Assembly (NCBI GenBank): GCA_022495995.1 | Contig: JAFEMH010002580.1 | Location: forward strand, 1 to 64,000 | DNA: 64,000 nucleotides | Direction: 5' to 3' | Origin: Adenophora triphylla var. japonica | Lineage: Eukaryota; Streptophyta; Magnoliopsida; Asterales; Campanulaceae | Part shown: positions 11,907 through 21,318 of the stretch, in pieces | Position numbering within the stretch: the stretch's first letter is position 1 | Layout: each line of letters opens with the position of its first letter | The notes under the pieces: model-generated | What the model saw: only the letters and a program-made list of their open reading frames with translations | Told to the model about the DNA's origin: nothing | The model's database searches: none | Position numbers and translations under genes: made by a program

Positions 11907-12622
11907 TGATGGATACACATGTACATCATATAACGAGTTCTAGGATTACCTTGTTGGATTAAATCCGACGCTCATTGTTGCGGAAGAATTATGCTTGTGC
12001 TACAAACCCTTGATTGTCTCGATCGTTCCTGCAACCACCCGCTTTGCTCGTCCAATCAATATCACAATATGGATATTGATTACTCCCTCCATCCCACTAG
12101 AAGTGTCACTTTTTACCCAAAATGGCGTCTCGTTTGAAGCATCAGCTTTCCTAAAAAGGAAATATTTTATTAATATTCTATTATCCCATCCACTATTCCC
12201 TCCACTAATTCTCTCTCCTCTACACTCACAACACTTTTTAAATTCACTATTTCCTCCACTAATTCTCTCTCCTATTTTCAAATTACACTCACAACATTTT
12301 TTCTTCCCACCTATTTCCTTAATTTGCGTGCCGGGCTAAAAATGGTGACGCTTCTGCCGGGACGGAGGGAGTATATATTTCACACTCAAATCCTAAGCTC
12401 TCGATGGTAGCTTAGAGAATCGCAAACCAGCCGATATAATATATGGGAGAGATATATAAACTGCACATCCAATATTATGAGGGTAAAGACCCTTTATATA
12501 GTTGACTTGGTCTAGTCTCACAATTTCACTAGGATTGTACCGGATCATTCTTATCCAACAAGAACTTGGTATTATCCTATTTTGAACGTATCAAGATAGG
12601 TACCAAGAGTCCTAGTCCAACA
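11907..12622 (-). repeat. 5' LTR of second copia
   Basis: On the minus strand it starts TGTTGGACTAGG and ends GTATCCATCA (TG...CA). Length is 716 bp, of which 289 bp is an inserted MITE. A TATA box, CTATATAAAGGG, lies around 12490-12502. The TGTTGGA start is common among plant copia LTRs. No flanking duplication can be tested because the other end is gone. Confidence 0.8.
12083..12371. mobile_element. Stowaway-like MITE inside copia LTR
   Basis: 289 bp, flanked by TA on both sides (12081-12082 and 12372-12373). Terminal inverted repeats are CTCCCTCCATCCC at the left and CTCCCTCCGTCCC read from the right, extended by AGAAG and GTCAC matches. No coding capacity. Tc1/Mariner-related Stowaway MITEs have these ends and a TA target. 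It jumped into the copia LTR after that element had inserted. Confidence 0.85.
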
Positions 12623-12689
12623 ATGTGAAGGGAGGCCAAAGGATTCAATCAGATGGCAAAAGGCTAGTCCCCTGATATATATTGGTTAC

Positions 12690-13321
12690 GGTAAATACTA
12701 AATACAGGGAACGAAAAATACAAGAACTAAAAATTCCAACCCTGCCCTCGCCCGTCTCGTGTGTGTATACACGAGAGATACGAGATCTTCTCACTTTGGC
12801 ACTTGCACCGGCGGCAATGGAAGAAGTAGAGATTGAGACTAAATCTGGGCTTCGGTATCTTCTTACTGTAAACGCCACGGTGTGAACAGGGGTCCGGTTC
12901 AAGTCTTGGGAAGAGGTGGAGCAATCTCGTTGAGATTACAAAAAGATTAAAGAGTGGGAAACTGGAATTAGGGAAGAAACGGAATCGTTTTGGGTCATGA
13001 GGAATGATTTAAGGAGAGAAAGGAAATTACCTGGATTCTTTGACAGGGAAGTGTATGATATACTAGACGGAGGTGCAGCGGCAGTGGGTCCCATGGTGTT
13101 GGCCTTGGCACTTGCACCGGCGGCGATGGAAGAAGTAGAGATTGAGACTAAATCTCGTGTGATTTCACACAAGAGAAGCATCTCGTATCTCGTGTGAGTT
13201 CACACGAGATGCTTCTCGGGTGAGTTTACACGAGATGAAATAAAAAAAAATTATATAAATGAGTATTTTGGTAATTTTGTTTGTTCCCTGTATTTTTTGT
13301 TCCCTGTATTTAACCATATCC
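12690..13321. mobile_element. Pack-MULE-like non-autonomous Mutator-type element
   Basis: 632 bp bounded by a perfect 9-bp direct duplication ATTGGTTAC (12681-12689 and 13322-13330), the signature length for Mutator-like elements. Terminal inverted repeats of about 33 bp share TAAATACAGGGAAC and AAAAATACA. The interior holds a fragment of a trihelix transcription-factor gene, a 50-bp direct repeat (about 12795-12847 and 13106-13155), and palindromic ACACGAGAT words near both ends. No transposase is encoded, so it would depend on a MULE transposase in trans. Confidence 0.85.
12880..13110 (+). pseudogene. Captured trihelix transcription-factor fragment
   Basis: On the plus strand the end of a trihelix (GT/Myb-like) DNA-binding domain can be read: GKRWSNLV, then, after a one-base shift, DYKKIKEWE, then ETESFWVMRNDLRRERK and LPGFFDREVYDILDG. 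Plant trihelix proteins of the ASR3/ASIL kind have this block directly after the third helix. Upstream helices and the C-terminus are missing, and the shift near 12937 breaks the frame. A downstream AAMEEVEIETKS segment occurs twice in the element, suggesting rearrangement on capture. It is unlikely to make a DNA-binding protein, but it could produce transcripts matching the donor gene. Confidence 0.75.
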
Positions 13322-13330
13322 ATTGGTTAC

Positions 13331-14059
13331 TGGCTGAAAGTACTACCTCTTTTTCGATTTTAGGTTTTCCTATTTACCTATTTTTCTGCCAATTTTACTT
13401 GTGTAGTCCTTATTTTGCTATTGCTGAACTCACCTGGTTCAAGGCCATGAACGCATGATAGCGTCATAGGGCCGTACTGAATATTAACTTTTGCAGCAAA
13501 AGTTGCACAAAATTTTAAGATGTCATGTCACATGGTGTTAGAACAGACTCTTTAGTGGCCTTCTTAATTTTCTCTTCACTTTTGTTTTTATGTTTCTCCA
13601 AATCTCTCTCCCCCTAAACAGACACACAATAAGAATTGTATTTTTGTTTACTCATTGCTTTCATTACCTGCCTGTATTTTGTTTTCGTTGATATCTGTGA
13701 TTATTTGCCTTATTCGTACCATTTTGCAGGGTGATAGGGAGTGATATATGAAAATTATGAAGCCATGGCCAGCAGAGTCGCTCAAAGCCAAGGCTTCTTT
13801 ACTGGACTTTGAAGAGTACAATAAGTTTAGAGACATATACTAGCATGATGAATGTTGGGCTGTATATATTTGGGAAAATGTCTTCAGGATGTATATTTTC
13901 GGACAAAAGTTAATATTAATTATGATCAATTATGTTTTGATATGGAAATTAATAATTTTTCACATTTTAATAGTTTTTTCATTTTAACTTTTTGTTGCAA
14001 TGAGTAAAATGGGACAAAAAAGGAAAATTGGGAAAATAAAATTAGATAGGAATCATATG
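13331..14059. other. Unassigned region between Pack-MULE and CACTA end
   Basis: AT-rich, with a polypyrimidine stretch followed by TTTTGCAG at about 13720-13730 that looks like a splice acceptor. A short open stretch MKIMKPWPAESLKAKASLL (plus, about 13748-13842) follows and ends in TAG. It might be the last exon of an unidentified gene, but the frame does not run cleanly through the acceptor. Nothing else recognised. Confidence 0.3.
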
Positions 14060-14351
14060 TCTTCAGTCTTTTGCGACGGCGTTGACCATCCCTATACAAA
14101 CTAGGCGATGTAATTTCTATTAAAAATAAACAATAAATAAATAACAATTAGGCCTTTATGCGATGGCATAAGCCGTCACAAAATCAAATAAGCTAACGCG
14201 ATTGAAAAAGTAATCGCGTATAGTTTTCGCGACAAGGATTTACAGGACTGCTATGGCGATGGATTTCCCAGTCGCGTTCCCTTTATGCGACGGATATTAC
14301 TGTATGCGCGATAGCTTTGGCCGTTGCACAAAGCTAATTTTTTTTGTAGTA
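14060..14351 (-). mobile_element. Terminal part of a CACTA-like element
   Basis: Read on the minus strand from 14351 it begins TACTACAAAAAAAATTAG, one base from the CACTACAAAAA terminus of CACTA (En/Spm) elements. The next roughly 290 bp carry many GCGACGG / GCGATGG and complementary words, often as inverted pairs, as expected for CACTA subterminal transposase-binding repeats. The opposite end and a transposase are not seen. It abuts copia protease sequence, so it probably inserted into the third copia. Confidence 0.6.
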
Positions 14352-15226
14352 TATGATACCAAATAGCGGTGTTGGAGAGAGACACGGAGTTGATCACTGG
14401 TGGAGAGACATGAACAGCAGATTGGGTAGGAAGCCATTCGTAGACACCAGATTTAGCCTTGCCGTGAAGTAGGATAGTGCCCGTTTGAAGGTTCTTCACA
14501 TAAAAAGAATCAGATGAGAAGAGAATAGAGACATTGTTATCACGACAAAAATTTGGAAATAAAGATTATATTACGAGACACAGTGGGGACATGTAAGACA
14601 TGATTAAGGGTAAAACAATGAGAATGAGTAGAGAGGGAGGTAGAACTGATATGGGAGATGTGAAGGCCCGAACCATCACCAATGAGCAACTCCTCGGTGC
14701 CGTCATACGGAGAGTGAAGAGCCAAGTTGTTGAGGTCGTGAGTAACATGATCGGTGGCGCCGCTGTCAAACAACCAAGTTGTAGGTGGATTATGGTTTGT
14801 AGTTGTTGTATAGGCACGTGGATTGGATGGGGTTGGGTTGCGGTTTGGTGGCCGAGTAGGGTTGGGATTATAGTTGGCGTTGTTGAAGGTGGGTGGTGTT
14901 GGGAAGGTGGAATTAGGGTAAACTTGGTGGAAGCGAGAGCATTGGTTTAGGAAGTGTCCGAAATTTCGGCACTACGGCAACGGCCTCTGTAATTATGTAA
15001 TTATGTAATTACTGGGATTAGGGCTGGAAGGGGGGTGGCTAGGGTTTGCGGTGTAACCTGTATTTGCCGAGGTGTTGGTAGTGGTGGATTTGTTGTTTCG
15101 ATTGGTGGGTATTCTGTTTGCATAGTGGACAGAGCCTGGGAAGGTGGTGGGCGAGGGATTGATAACAACAAGGGGTTTATCTGGTTCTGCAGAATTTGGT
15201 AGGTGATTGTCTGCAGCGGCGGCCAT
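14352..15226 (-). pseudogene. Copia gag N-terminus and protease remnant
   Basis: The ATG at 15226 begins MAAAADNHLPNSAEPDKPLV, then INPSPTTFP, like the start of a Retrofit/Ale-type gag. The sequence then jumps to a proline/asparagine-rich zone and remnants of a zinc knuckle near 14960. The protease is readable from about 14780 (WLFDSGATDHVTHD, ELLIGDGSG), followed by NVSILFSS and LQTGTILLHGK of the linker before integrase. Frames change at least twice. Confidence 0.7.
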
Positions 15227-15282
15227 AGTTTAGGGTTTGCAGCGCCGGCTTACAGGAGAGAAAAGAAAAAAAATCGGATCTT

Positions 15283-15500
15283 GCTTTGATACCATATAGG
15301 TTTTGGTAAAAGGAAAACTCAATTGTATTGATCTTTGAGATAGTATTTATACATGAGTAAACCTAATACTCCTACATAAACTAAGAAAAGAAAATAGTAA
15401 TTAAATATGACTACATATCTAAACCAAGTAGGAAAGAAGATCACGTAGGATCTCTATTGATATTAGGAAAGAAGATCACGTAGGATCTCTATTGTTATTA
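15283..15500 (-). repeat. LTR and primer-binding site of third copia
   Basis: The primer-binding site on the minus strand is TGGTATCAAAGC (15294-15283). The LTR extends to about 15500 and ends in AAAACCTATA instead of a clean CA. A 35-bp tandem duplication with core GATCACGTAGGATCTC spans about 15430-15501. The outer edge is uncertain because the host gene starts within a few bases. Confidence 0.55.
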
Positions 15501-15504
15501 TTAC

Positions 15505-15768
15505 CTACCTCCTTTGGAAGTTTAAGTTGCCAATGCAAACTGCAAATAGGAAAGAAAAAGCAATTGGCATAAGAAGAACAAGAGCCACAATTGGTAACTG
15601 ACTATGGTGAAAGCCAAAGTAATCTCTTAAGAAGGCTGCAACCGTAGTGGTTTCCCCAAATACCGTTATCTTCTCGTTAACATCTCCATATTGAGAAGTA
15701 AGCATTCCGTTAAGCATCCAAGACGTCGGTGTAATGTAGTAGAACCACAACCACCACTTTGGAATTTG
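15505..15768 (-). CDS. ABCG/PDR transporter terminal exon
   Basis: 264 bp, 87 codons plus TAG. The acceptor is TTGCAG before CAAATTCC. It encodes [17 protein letters not shown] through to GNLNFQRR, the normal end of the family, with the last transmembrane helix [20 protein letters not shown]. The exon is open throughout. The copia LTR begins within a few bases after the stop. Confidence 0.85.
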   Translation of the reverse strand, partial: QIPKWWLWFYYITPTSWMLNGMLTSQYGDVNEKITVFGETTTVAAFLRDYFGFHHSQLPIVALVLLMPIAFSFLFAVCIGNLNFQRR

Positions 15769-15812
15769 CTGCAACCAGAGCATAGCAGGCCACACAATAA
15801 GAAAAATCTCTA

Positions 15813-16073
15813 CTCCCTCCATCCCAAATTGAATGTCTTTTTTTGTCCCAAAATGAAGGACATTTTGAAACTTTGCGTTCAAATAACTGTTTCTAAATGT
15901 TTTTTTTTTTGGAAATAAATTTCATAATTCATTATATTTTTGCAAAACTAAAATTTTGAAAGTGAATAGTGAGAATTTCATGATTTTTTCCTATTAAAAA
16001 TCAACATTTTCCATAAATCTCTTAAAAGCTCAAAATGGACATTTATTTTGGGACTATTTTGGGATGGAGGGAG
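15813..16073. mobile_element. Stowaway-like MITE in last ABC transporter intron
   Basis: 261 bp, flanked by TA (15811-15812, 16074-16075). Ends are CTCCCTCCATCCCAAA at the left and CTCCCTCCATCCCAAAA read from the right. It lies wholly within the intron between the last two exons, so splicing could continue around it. Confidence 0.85.
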
Positions 16074-16140
16074 TAGCATTTTACAAGCTACGTACCATAA
16101 AAGAAGCGTAGGAAATTTAAGCAAGAGTCAGTTAGGTTAC

Positions 16141-16397
16141 CGGTCGAGGAATCAGTAATCCAGCAAACAGGTTGAACATTGTGTAAAAGCAGGGGGAGAG
16201 AATCGATGCCACGGGCAATCTTGGTGTCAACGAAACAAGAAGCATTCCAAGATACGTGAAATACATCAACGTACAAAAAAAAATGAGTAGAAGTACCAGA
16301 AAACCTTATACACCGTCCAGTGATAGCCAATCATTGGATATGTGACCATCACAAACGCAAGTGTGTTAGCAAATACATTTGGAACCTCAATTGCCAC
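16141..16397 (-). CDS. ABCG/PDR transporter penultimate exon, frameshifted
   Basis: 257 bp, with acceptor TTGCAG before GTGGCAATTG and donor GTAACC. It reads [33 protein letters not shown], then after a run of nine T (sense strand) the frame changes to [18 protein letters not shown] and FAGLLIPRP. Both neighbouring boundaries are phase 0, yet 257 is not a multiple of 3. The net shift therefore lies at the homopolymer 16275-16283. Confidence 0.8.
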
Positions 16398-16487
16398 CTG
16401 CAAGATCATTTTGTTAAAGAGATGGGCTAACTAAGAATATCGAGTAGACAACATGATTATCATCAAGGCCAAAGGCAATGATAATAC

Positions 16488-16659
16488 CTGTGCAAGTGCA
16501 TAAGCCCATGAAGAATACATCCCAGAAAACCTTTCACGATACACCACATCACGCTCCGTACTCACGTATGGCATGGCTGAAGAGGAATTATTTATGCCAC
16601 AGAAGAGAACCACAGAAAACATTGACCCAAATATAATGATCAAACTCTGCTGATTATGT
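16488..16659 (-). CDS. ABCG/PDR transporter internal exon
   Basis: 172 bp, acceptor TTTCAG, donor GTATTA. It reads [56 protein letters not shown], part of transmembrane domain 2. The leading base completes the split Ile codon left by the upstream exon. Confidence 0.85.
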
Positions 16660-16725
16660 CTGAAATGGAAGGATTGAAATCAGTTATTGCATATGAACAC
16701 TACTTTAAATTAAAAAAAAAAAGTA

Positions 16726-17046
16726 CTTCCTTTGCAACTCAAACTTTCTAAGGATGTTTTAATTGCTTGTACCTTAGTGAAATTGCATTAATGTTAGTTC
16801 ATTTTCTGGAAATGTGACGTTTTGGGACATAGATATATGATATGACTCTCTGAAAAAGTTAGAATATGATTAGAACCGGGTCAAACCGGACCAACTTTTT
16901 TTGTACACGACATTTAAGAAAAATTAGGAGGATAATGAGGGGAGGAAGTGTTACAAGTATGAAATAAAATAGGAGAGAGAATGAGTGTGAGGAATAATAA
17001 GTAAATTGTGTGGCAAACAGTCCGGTTTGAGATGGGACAAAGGGAG
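16726..17046. mobile_element. Possible degenerate Stowaway-like MITE
   Basis: The right end reads TGGGACAAAGGGAG followed by TA, like a Stowaway terminus. The left end, TA then CTTCCTTTGC, is only a weak match. About 320 bp, non-coding, inside the long ABC transporter intron. Confidence 0.4.
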
Positions 17047-17661
17047 TATTTGTTTAGAACCTTCTTGATTTGATTGAGGTCATGATCACTCTTTTTTTTT
17101 TCTTTTCTTCTTTTTTTTTTTTAACTTGGGAAAATTTGTATGAAGTTTATACTTCACTCTAGAAATGTGCATTAACAGCTTTGCTCAACATGTGTTAGTA
17201 CAAGCAGCTTTACTCAACCAGGAACTAGCCTATTTCAATCATAGTAACATAATGACCTACCATATTTATTGAATACTGTACAATTTAAATTGTCCCTTGA
17301 GGTATATTTCCTCGTACTTGTACATCCCATGAGGTCAGAGTTAAGATATTATCCCACCGTTTTGACATTCTTTTATTGATATGCTAGCAAGTACGAAAGG
17401 ACAGATGACAACCGTTGAGCATTTAATGCTCTTAACTTTTTCTAACTGCCTCAAAGGAAAATAAGAACAGCCTAACCATTAAGATCGCAAAAAGAATCAA
17501 CATTAGTTTTAATTCCCCAGATTATCCCCCAAGGATTTCCAACGGCTTAATCAAATTAGTGGATAGATAAGTTCACTTTTTACATCCATTAAAAGTTTTT
17601 GAGATTTGAAGATTCAAATTGGAAATCGTATCCTAAAGATTTGAGTATTCTAGAGAGTTCT
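17047..17661. other. ABC transporter intron DNA without a recognised element
   Basis: Intronic. Contains a pyrimidine-rich tract at about 17090-17123. No gene or repeat recognised. Confidence 0.5.
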
Positions 17662-18193
17662 TGACGCAACACGGAAGCACGATAGATTTCGTGATTAGCG
17701 CACTAATCACAAGAACTCTTCAAGCGAAGAATCCTCAAGCGCAAGAACTGGATTCCACCAGAAAAAGAGAGAAAACCCTTAAATTCAATTCATCAAAAGC
17801 TGTCTAAAAACGTGTCTAAAGTTGTTTAAATACTTCTCCAAACCCTAAGACAAAAACGTGAATCAATGACCAAAATACCCCACACTTGGAAGTCAAAACA
17901 AACAGTAAAACATAAGAAAAACGTAATTAGGAAATTCCCCCGTCGACGCGAGGCGCCCGCCTGGGAAACAGAAACCACGGTGCAACAAAATCCCCTTGAG
18001 GCGCAAGCCTGAATATCTTCATGCGCCCGCCTGGAATGCCGAAGTGTTGGTCATGCTTGGGCCACCTTGAGGCGTCCGCTTGGAGTAGATTGAAGCGCCC
18101 GCCTCAACGCCAGAAAGTCCCTCATTGTTACCTCCAATTGAGGCGCTCGCCTGGTGGTTCGTGGGGCGGCCGCCTGGGTCTCCTCCTGCATCA
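17662..18193 (-). repeat. 3' LTR of chromovirus fragment
   Basis: Minus strand starts TGATGCAGGAGGAG and ends GTGTTGCGTCA. The start follows a purine-rich tract. The first 250 bp (17940-18180) hold about six copies of a GC-rich word like CCAGGCGGGCGCCTC, upstream of a TATA-like GTATTTAAAC near 17827-17836. The 532-bp length is a prediction, since the other LTR is missing. Its ends resemble those of the solo LTR at 19676-20130. Confidence 0.65.
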
Positions 18194-19506
18194 GTCTCCT
18201 CCACCTCCAAAGAACTCGACCCCGAGTTCACATCGGGATAAAGAACTCCATCCGCATGGTACTCATAGATATCGGCAACATTGAACGTATTAGAGATGTT
18301 CAAATCATCGGGAAGAGCTACCACATAGGCATTATCATTAATCTTTCGGGTCACCTTGAAAGGTCCATACTTGCAGGGCTGCAACTTCTTGTAAGTACCA
18401 ACGGGAAAACGCTCCTTCCGCAAGAACACCATAACATCATCCCCAACTGCAAAAAATTTTACCCGCTTCTTCTTGTCAGCAGCCGCTTTATTCTTCAACC
18501 CCGTAGCCTCTAGCTTAGCCTTGACCGCCTCCATCACAGCTTGCACTTCCTTAGCCATATTCTCAGTAGCTTGACTCACCCCACGACCGCTAGGTAACGG
18601 CACCAAATCAACCACGTGTCTAGGGACAGACGTATAAACCAAAGAAAAAGGTGACTTCCCTGTCGCCGAAAGTATCGCACTGTTATAAGCAAACTCCACT
18701 TGTGGCAATGCTAAATCCCACTGCTTCGGCTTGTCCCCACAAACACTCCTAATCATGTTCCCCAACGTCCGGTTAGTGACCTCCGTTTGTCCGTCCGTCT
18801 GTGGATGTGCTGTAGAGCTCCTATTCAGTGAAGTGCCAAACATGCGCCACAAAGTAAGCCAGAAGTTGCTCAGAAACTTGGTGTCCCTGTCCGAAGTAAT
18901 GGACTTAGGAACCCCATGTAGTCGCACAATCTCCCTGAAAAATAACTTCGCAATATTGGAGACATCCGCCGTCTTCTTGCAAGCAATAAAATGGGACATC
19001 TTGGAAAACCGATCCACCACCACAAATATAGAATCTACACCCCGCTGTGTCCGAGGTAACCCCAAAACAAAATCCATAGACAAATCTAGCCAAATATCAT
19101 CTGGAATATGTAGAGGTAAGTAAAGACCAGTATTTTGAGACTGACCTTTAGAAACCTGACAAATATAGCACCTTCGAACAATCGAACTCGCATCCTTCCT
19201 CAGATGAGGCCAGAAATAATGTTCCTCCAAACTCGCGATAGTCTTGTCTCGTCCCAAGTGTCCACTAAGACCCCCACTGTGCAAGTCACGAATCAGTTTC
19301 TCCCGCAGAGAAGAAATAGGAATGCACAATCGATCCCCCTTAAACAGGAAACCATCTCGGACATGAAAATCTGTGCTAGGGTGCTTGCCCACACACTTCG
19401 ACCATATCTCCATAAAATCTGCATCCTCCTCGTACAAGTCCTTCAGCGAGTCAAAACCAACAATCTCCTGCGATAAAGTGATCAACAATGAAGCCCTTCT
19501 ACTCAA
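18019..19506 (-). CDS. Chromovirus integrase, reading frame open into LTR
   Basis: 495 residues without a stop. The N-terminus is the tail of RNase H ([10 protein letters not shown]). The integrase zinc domain follows: H in [10 protein letters not shown] and the CC pair in [11 protein letters not shown]. The catalytic core has Asp in [10 protein letters not shown], Asp in [11 protein letters not shown] and Glu in [15 protein letters not shown]. The C-terminal part has [15 protein letters not shown] and [20 protein letters not shown], then [12 protein letters not shown] see no classical chromodomain after it. The last roughly 60 residues are encoded in the 3' LTR and are rich in Gly, Ala and Ser. 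The true start is upstream in the polyprotein; the ORF is what remains open. Confidence 0.85.
   Translation of the reverse strand: MSRRASLLITLSQEIVGFDSLKDLYEEDADFMEIWSKCVGKHPSTDFHVRDGFLFKGDRLCIPISSLREKLIRDLHSGGLSGHLGRDKTIASLEEHYFWPHLRKDASSIVRRCYICQVSKGQSQNTGLYLPLHIPDDIWLDLSMDFVLGLPRTQRGVDSIFVVVDRFSKMSHFIACKKTADVSNIAKLFFREIVRLHGVPKSITSDRDTKFLSNFWLTLWRMFGTSLNRSSTAHPQTDGQTEVTNRTLGNMIRSVCGDKPKQWDLALPQVEFAYNSAILSATGKSPFSLVYTSVPRHVVDLVPLPSGRGVSQATENMAKEVQAVMEAVKAKLEATGLKNKAAADKKKRVKFFAVGDDVMVFLRKERFPVGTYKKLQPCKYGPFKVTRKINDNAYVVALPDDLNISNTFNVADIYEYHADGVLYPDVNSGSSSLEVEETDAGGDPGGRPTNHQASASIGGNNEGLSGVEAGASIYSKRTPQGGPSMTNTSAFQAGA
18194..18210 (-). promoter_or_regulatory. Polypurine tract of chromovirus fragment
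   Basis: Minus strand TTGGAGGTGGAGGAGAC, immediately before the LTR; primes plus-strand DNA synthesis. Confidence 0.65.
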
Positions 19507-20680
19507 AGCATCTGCGACTTTGTTTTGAACTCCTGACTTGTGTTGAATATGAAAGGGAATTTCTGCAAGTAACTAACCCAGCGAGCATGCATCTTGTTTA
19601 TCACCTTCTGACTATGCAAGAACTTCAAGGCAAGATGATCAGAAAACAGGACAAACTCCCTTTGAACTAGATAATTGATGCGGACATAATTGCGGAGTCG
19701 TTTTTGGAGTCATTTGAGCAACAACGCGGGAATGGGCATAACTTTTGATTCCGGAGGAGTTATGGGACGCACAGCATATCAAAACGACCTTCTTTTCGAG
19801 AGGAACAAGATTCATGGGGCTTTGCCCCATGAGCAGTCTTGAAAAGGCCCCAAAAATGCTTCTAAAGGGCTCAAAAGGCCCGACGAAGTTTTCTATCAGC
19901 TTTTCTAGTTTTTGGATATTTTCGTCATTTTTATTGTTTTAGGGTTATTTTGAATTAGGGTTTTTTCCAGACTTATTTATACTTTGTTCTAGGGTTTGAA
20001 AGGCAGTTTTTGATGTTTTATGATATTAATCATTGTTCTTCAATTTTCTCGAGCGAAAATTGTCGATTGATCACTGAGTTTCTCGAGCGAATTTCTGTGA
20101 TTAATCTTTATCAAGCCTTCCGCTACGTCAATAATACTCCCACTGTCGCAAGGCCCGATAAACTGCATAAAATTCCTGATCATACGTACTCCACTTCTAA
20201 CGAGCCTCGCTTAACTTCTCACCGAAGAAAGCCACCGGATGCTTTTCTTGTGAGAGAACAGCCCCGATTCCCACGCCGCTAGCATCACACTCCACCTGAA
20301 AGATTTTGTCAAAATCTGGCAAGGCAAGAACTGGTGTGGTGCAAAGCTTCTCCTTGATGAGGGCAAAACTCTGATCTTGCTCCAAGCCCCACCGAAACTT
20401 CCCCTTCATTAGGCACTCGGTAATAGGTGCAGTAATAGTGCTGAAATGGCGCACAATCCTCCTGTAAAAAGTAGCCAAGCCATGGAAACTACGCACCTCT
20501 GTGACTGATTGTGGAACCGGTCAATCCCTTATTGCCTTCACCTTCTCCTCATCAACATGAATCCCATCTTCACCAACAACAAACCCCAGGAAAAGCAACT
20601 TGTTGGTGCAGAATATACACTTCTTAAGATTGATATACAACTGATTATCTTCCGACACCTTCAAATTATATGCACACAAT
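19507..20680 (-). pseudogene. Chromovirus RT thumb and RNase H, split by solo LTR
   Basis: Reading leftward from 20680: end of reverse transcriptase (LYINLKKCIF, LLFLGFVVGEDGIHVDEEKV), [19 protein letters not shown], then RNase H ([36 protein letters not shown]). After WEYY the solo LTR intervenes. The protein then resumes ([36 protein letters not shown]). The reverse transcriptase catalytic YMDD region is missing. A stop near 20520 and a shift near 20200 are also present. Confidence 0.8.
19676..20130 (+). repeat. Solo LTR inserted in RNase H
   Basis: 455 bp, starting TGATGCGGACATAATTGCGG and ending CTTCCGCTACGTCA, flanked by perfect 5-bp duplications ATAAT (19671-19675 and 20131-20135). The insertion splits a single RNase H reading frame. 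TG...CA ends and a 5-bp TSD fit an LTR left by recombination. A TATA-like TTATTTATAC lies near 19973. Its ends match those of the surrounding element's LTR in outline (TGATGC at the start, CTTCCG and CGTCA at the end), so it is probably a relative in the opposite orientation. Confidence 0.8.
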
Positions 20681-21318
20681 GAAGATTGTTCCCGTATCCC
20701 ATATCAATACTAAATGAGACCTTACTCAGTGAAATATATTCCTGCATCACTAAATGAGGGTACACTTTTTACTTTAAGGAACAACTTGAGTTGGCTTAGT
20801 TATTGTTTTGTATGCAACAACAAACATTTCATTCCATGATGTTTTGGTGCAAATTTGTTTCCATCATAGTGTAACAGACATGACCACAAAATAAAATAAA
20901 ATTATACTCCCTCTCTTCCATAATAAATGTCGGCGTCGCACTTTCCTTTTTAATCAATCCCAAAGTAAATGTCGCATTTCTAAATAAGAAAAGAAACTTG
21001 GTACAGTTTTACCATTGTGCAAGCAATACAAAAACAAGTAAAGCGCATCTCTTTAAAACATTGACAAGTAAAATGCAACATTTATTATGGGACTGACGGA
21101 GTAGTATTGCAAGAATACATCGGAATGTATTTTTACTCAAGGCAATTTTTATTAACTCCACTAGTTTAGGAACAATTTTTAGAGTATTGGACACTCATTT
21201 ATGAACGGAGGGAATAGTAAACCAGATTCCCAGAACATACTTCTTTTATTAAAAGCAATTAATTGATTAATTCCATAAATGATATATATTAAATAAAACA
21301 TTATATGAATTTACTCAC
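20681..21318. other. ABC transporter intron DNA with one MITE
   Basis: No gene. Contains the MITE at 20907-21101. A sequence at 21195-21215 ending GAACGGAGGGAATAGTA may be the end of a further MITE whose other end I could not place. Confidence 0.4.
20907..21101. mobile_element. Short Stowaway-like MITE
   Basis: 195 bp with TA on each side (20905-20906, 21102-21103). Ends are CTCCCTCTCTTCCATAATAA and, read from the right, CTCCGTCAGTCCCATAATAA. Non-coding; in the same ABC transporter intron. Confidence 0.75.

Larger units (their letters stand above)
8218..12622 (-). mobile_element. Second Ty1/copia retrotransposon, truncated in reverse transcriptase
   Basis: Minus-strand order: 5' LTR 12622-11907, primer-binding site, long leader, gag with zinc knuckle, protease, GAG_pre-integrase, part of integrase, then the N-terminal third of reverse transcriptase. 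The reverse transcriptase breaks at 8218, where the SIRE-like LTR begins; the remainder is not found on the left. Many stops and frameshifts and a large internal integrase deletion show an old, dead copy. A Stowaway-like MITE sits in its LTR. Confidence 0.85.
14352..15500 (-). mobile_element. Third Ty1/copia remnant
   Basis: Minus-strand pieces in order: LTR (about 15500-15295), primer-binding site, gag start, protease, and GAG_pre-integrase start, cut by the CACTA end at 14351. Most of gag is deleted. Its LTR lies directly against the stop codon of the ABC transporter gene (15505), so it landed in or replaced that gene's 3' UTR. Confidence 0.75.
17662..20680 (-). mobile_element. Chromovirus-type Ty3/gypsy fragment, possibly CRM-like
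   Basis: Minus-strand order: C-terminal reverse transcriptase, RNase H, integrase, polypurine tract, 3' LTR. Everything upstream of the reverse transcriptase thumb is missing. RT-RNase H-integrase is the Ty3/gypsy order. The integrase reading frame continues through the polypurine tract into the LTR, a property I associate with CRM-clade elements; the clade assignment is tentative. It lies inside an ABC transporter intron and is split by a 455-bp solo LTR. Confidence 0.8.

Noticed and set aside
18021..18513. Plus-strand ORFs opposite the chromovirus integrase
   Set aside because: Antisense shadows of an integrase with clear catalytic motifs on the other strand.
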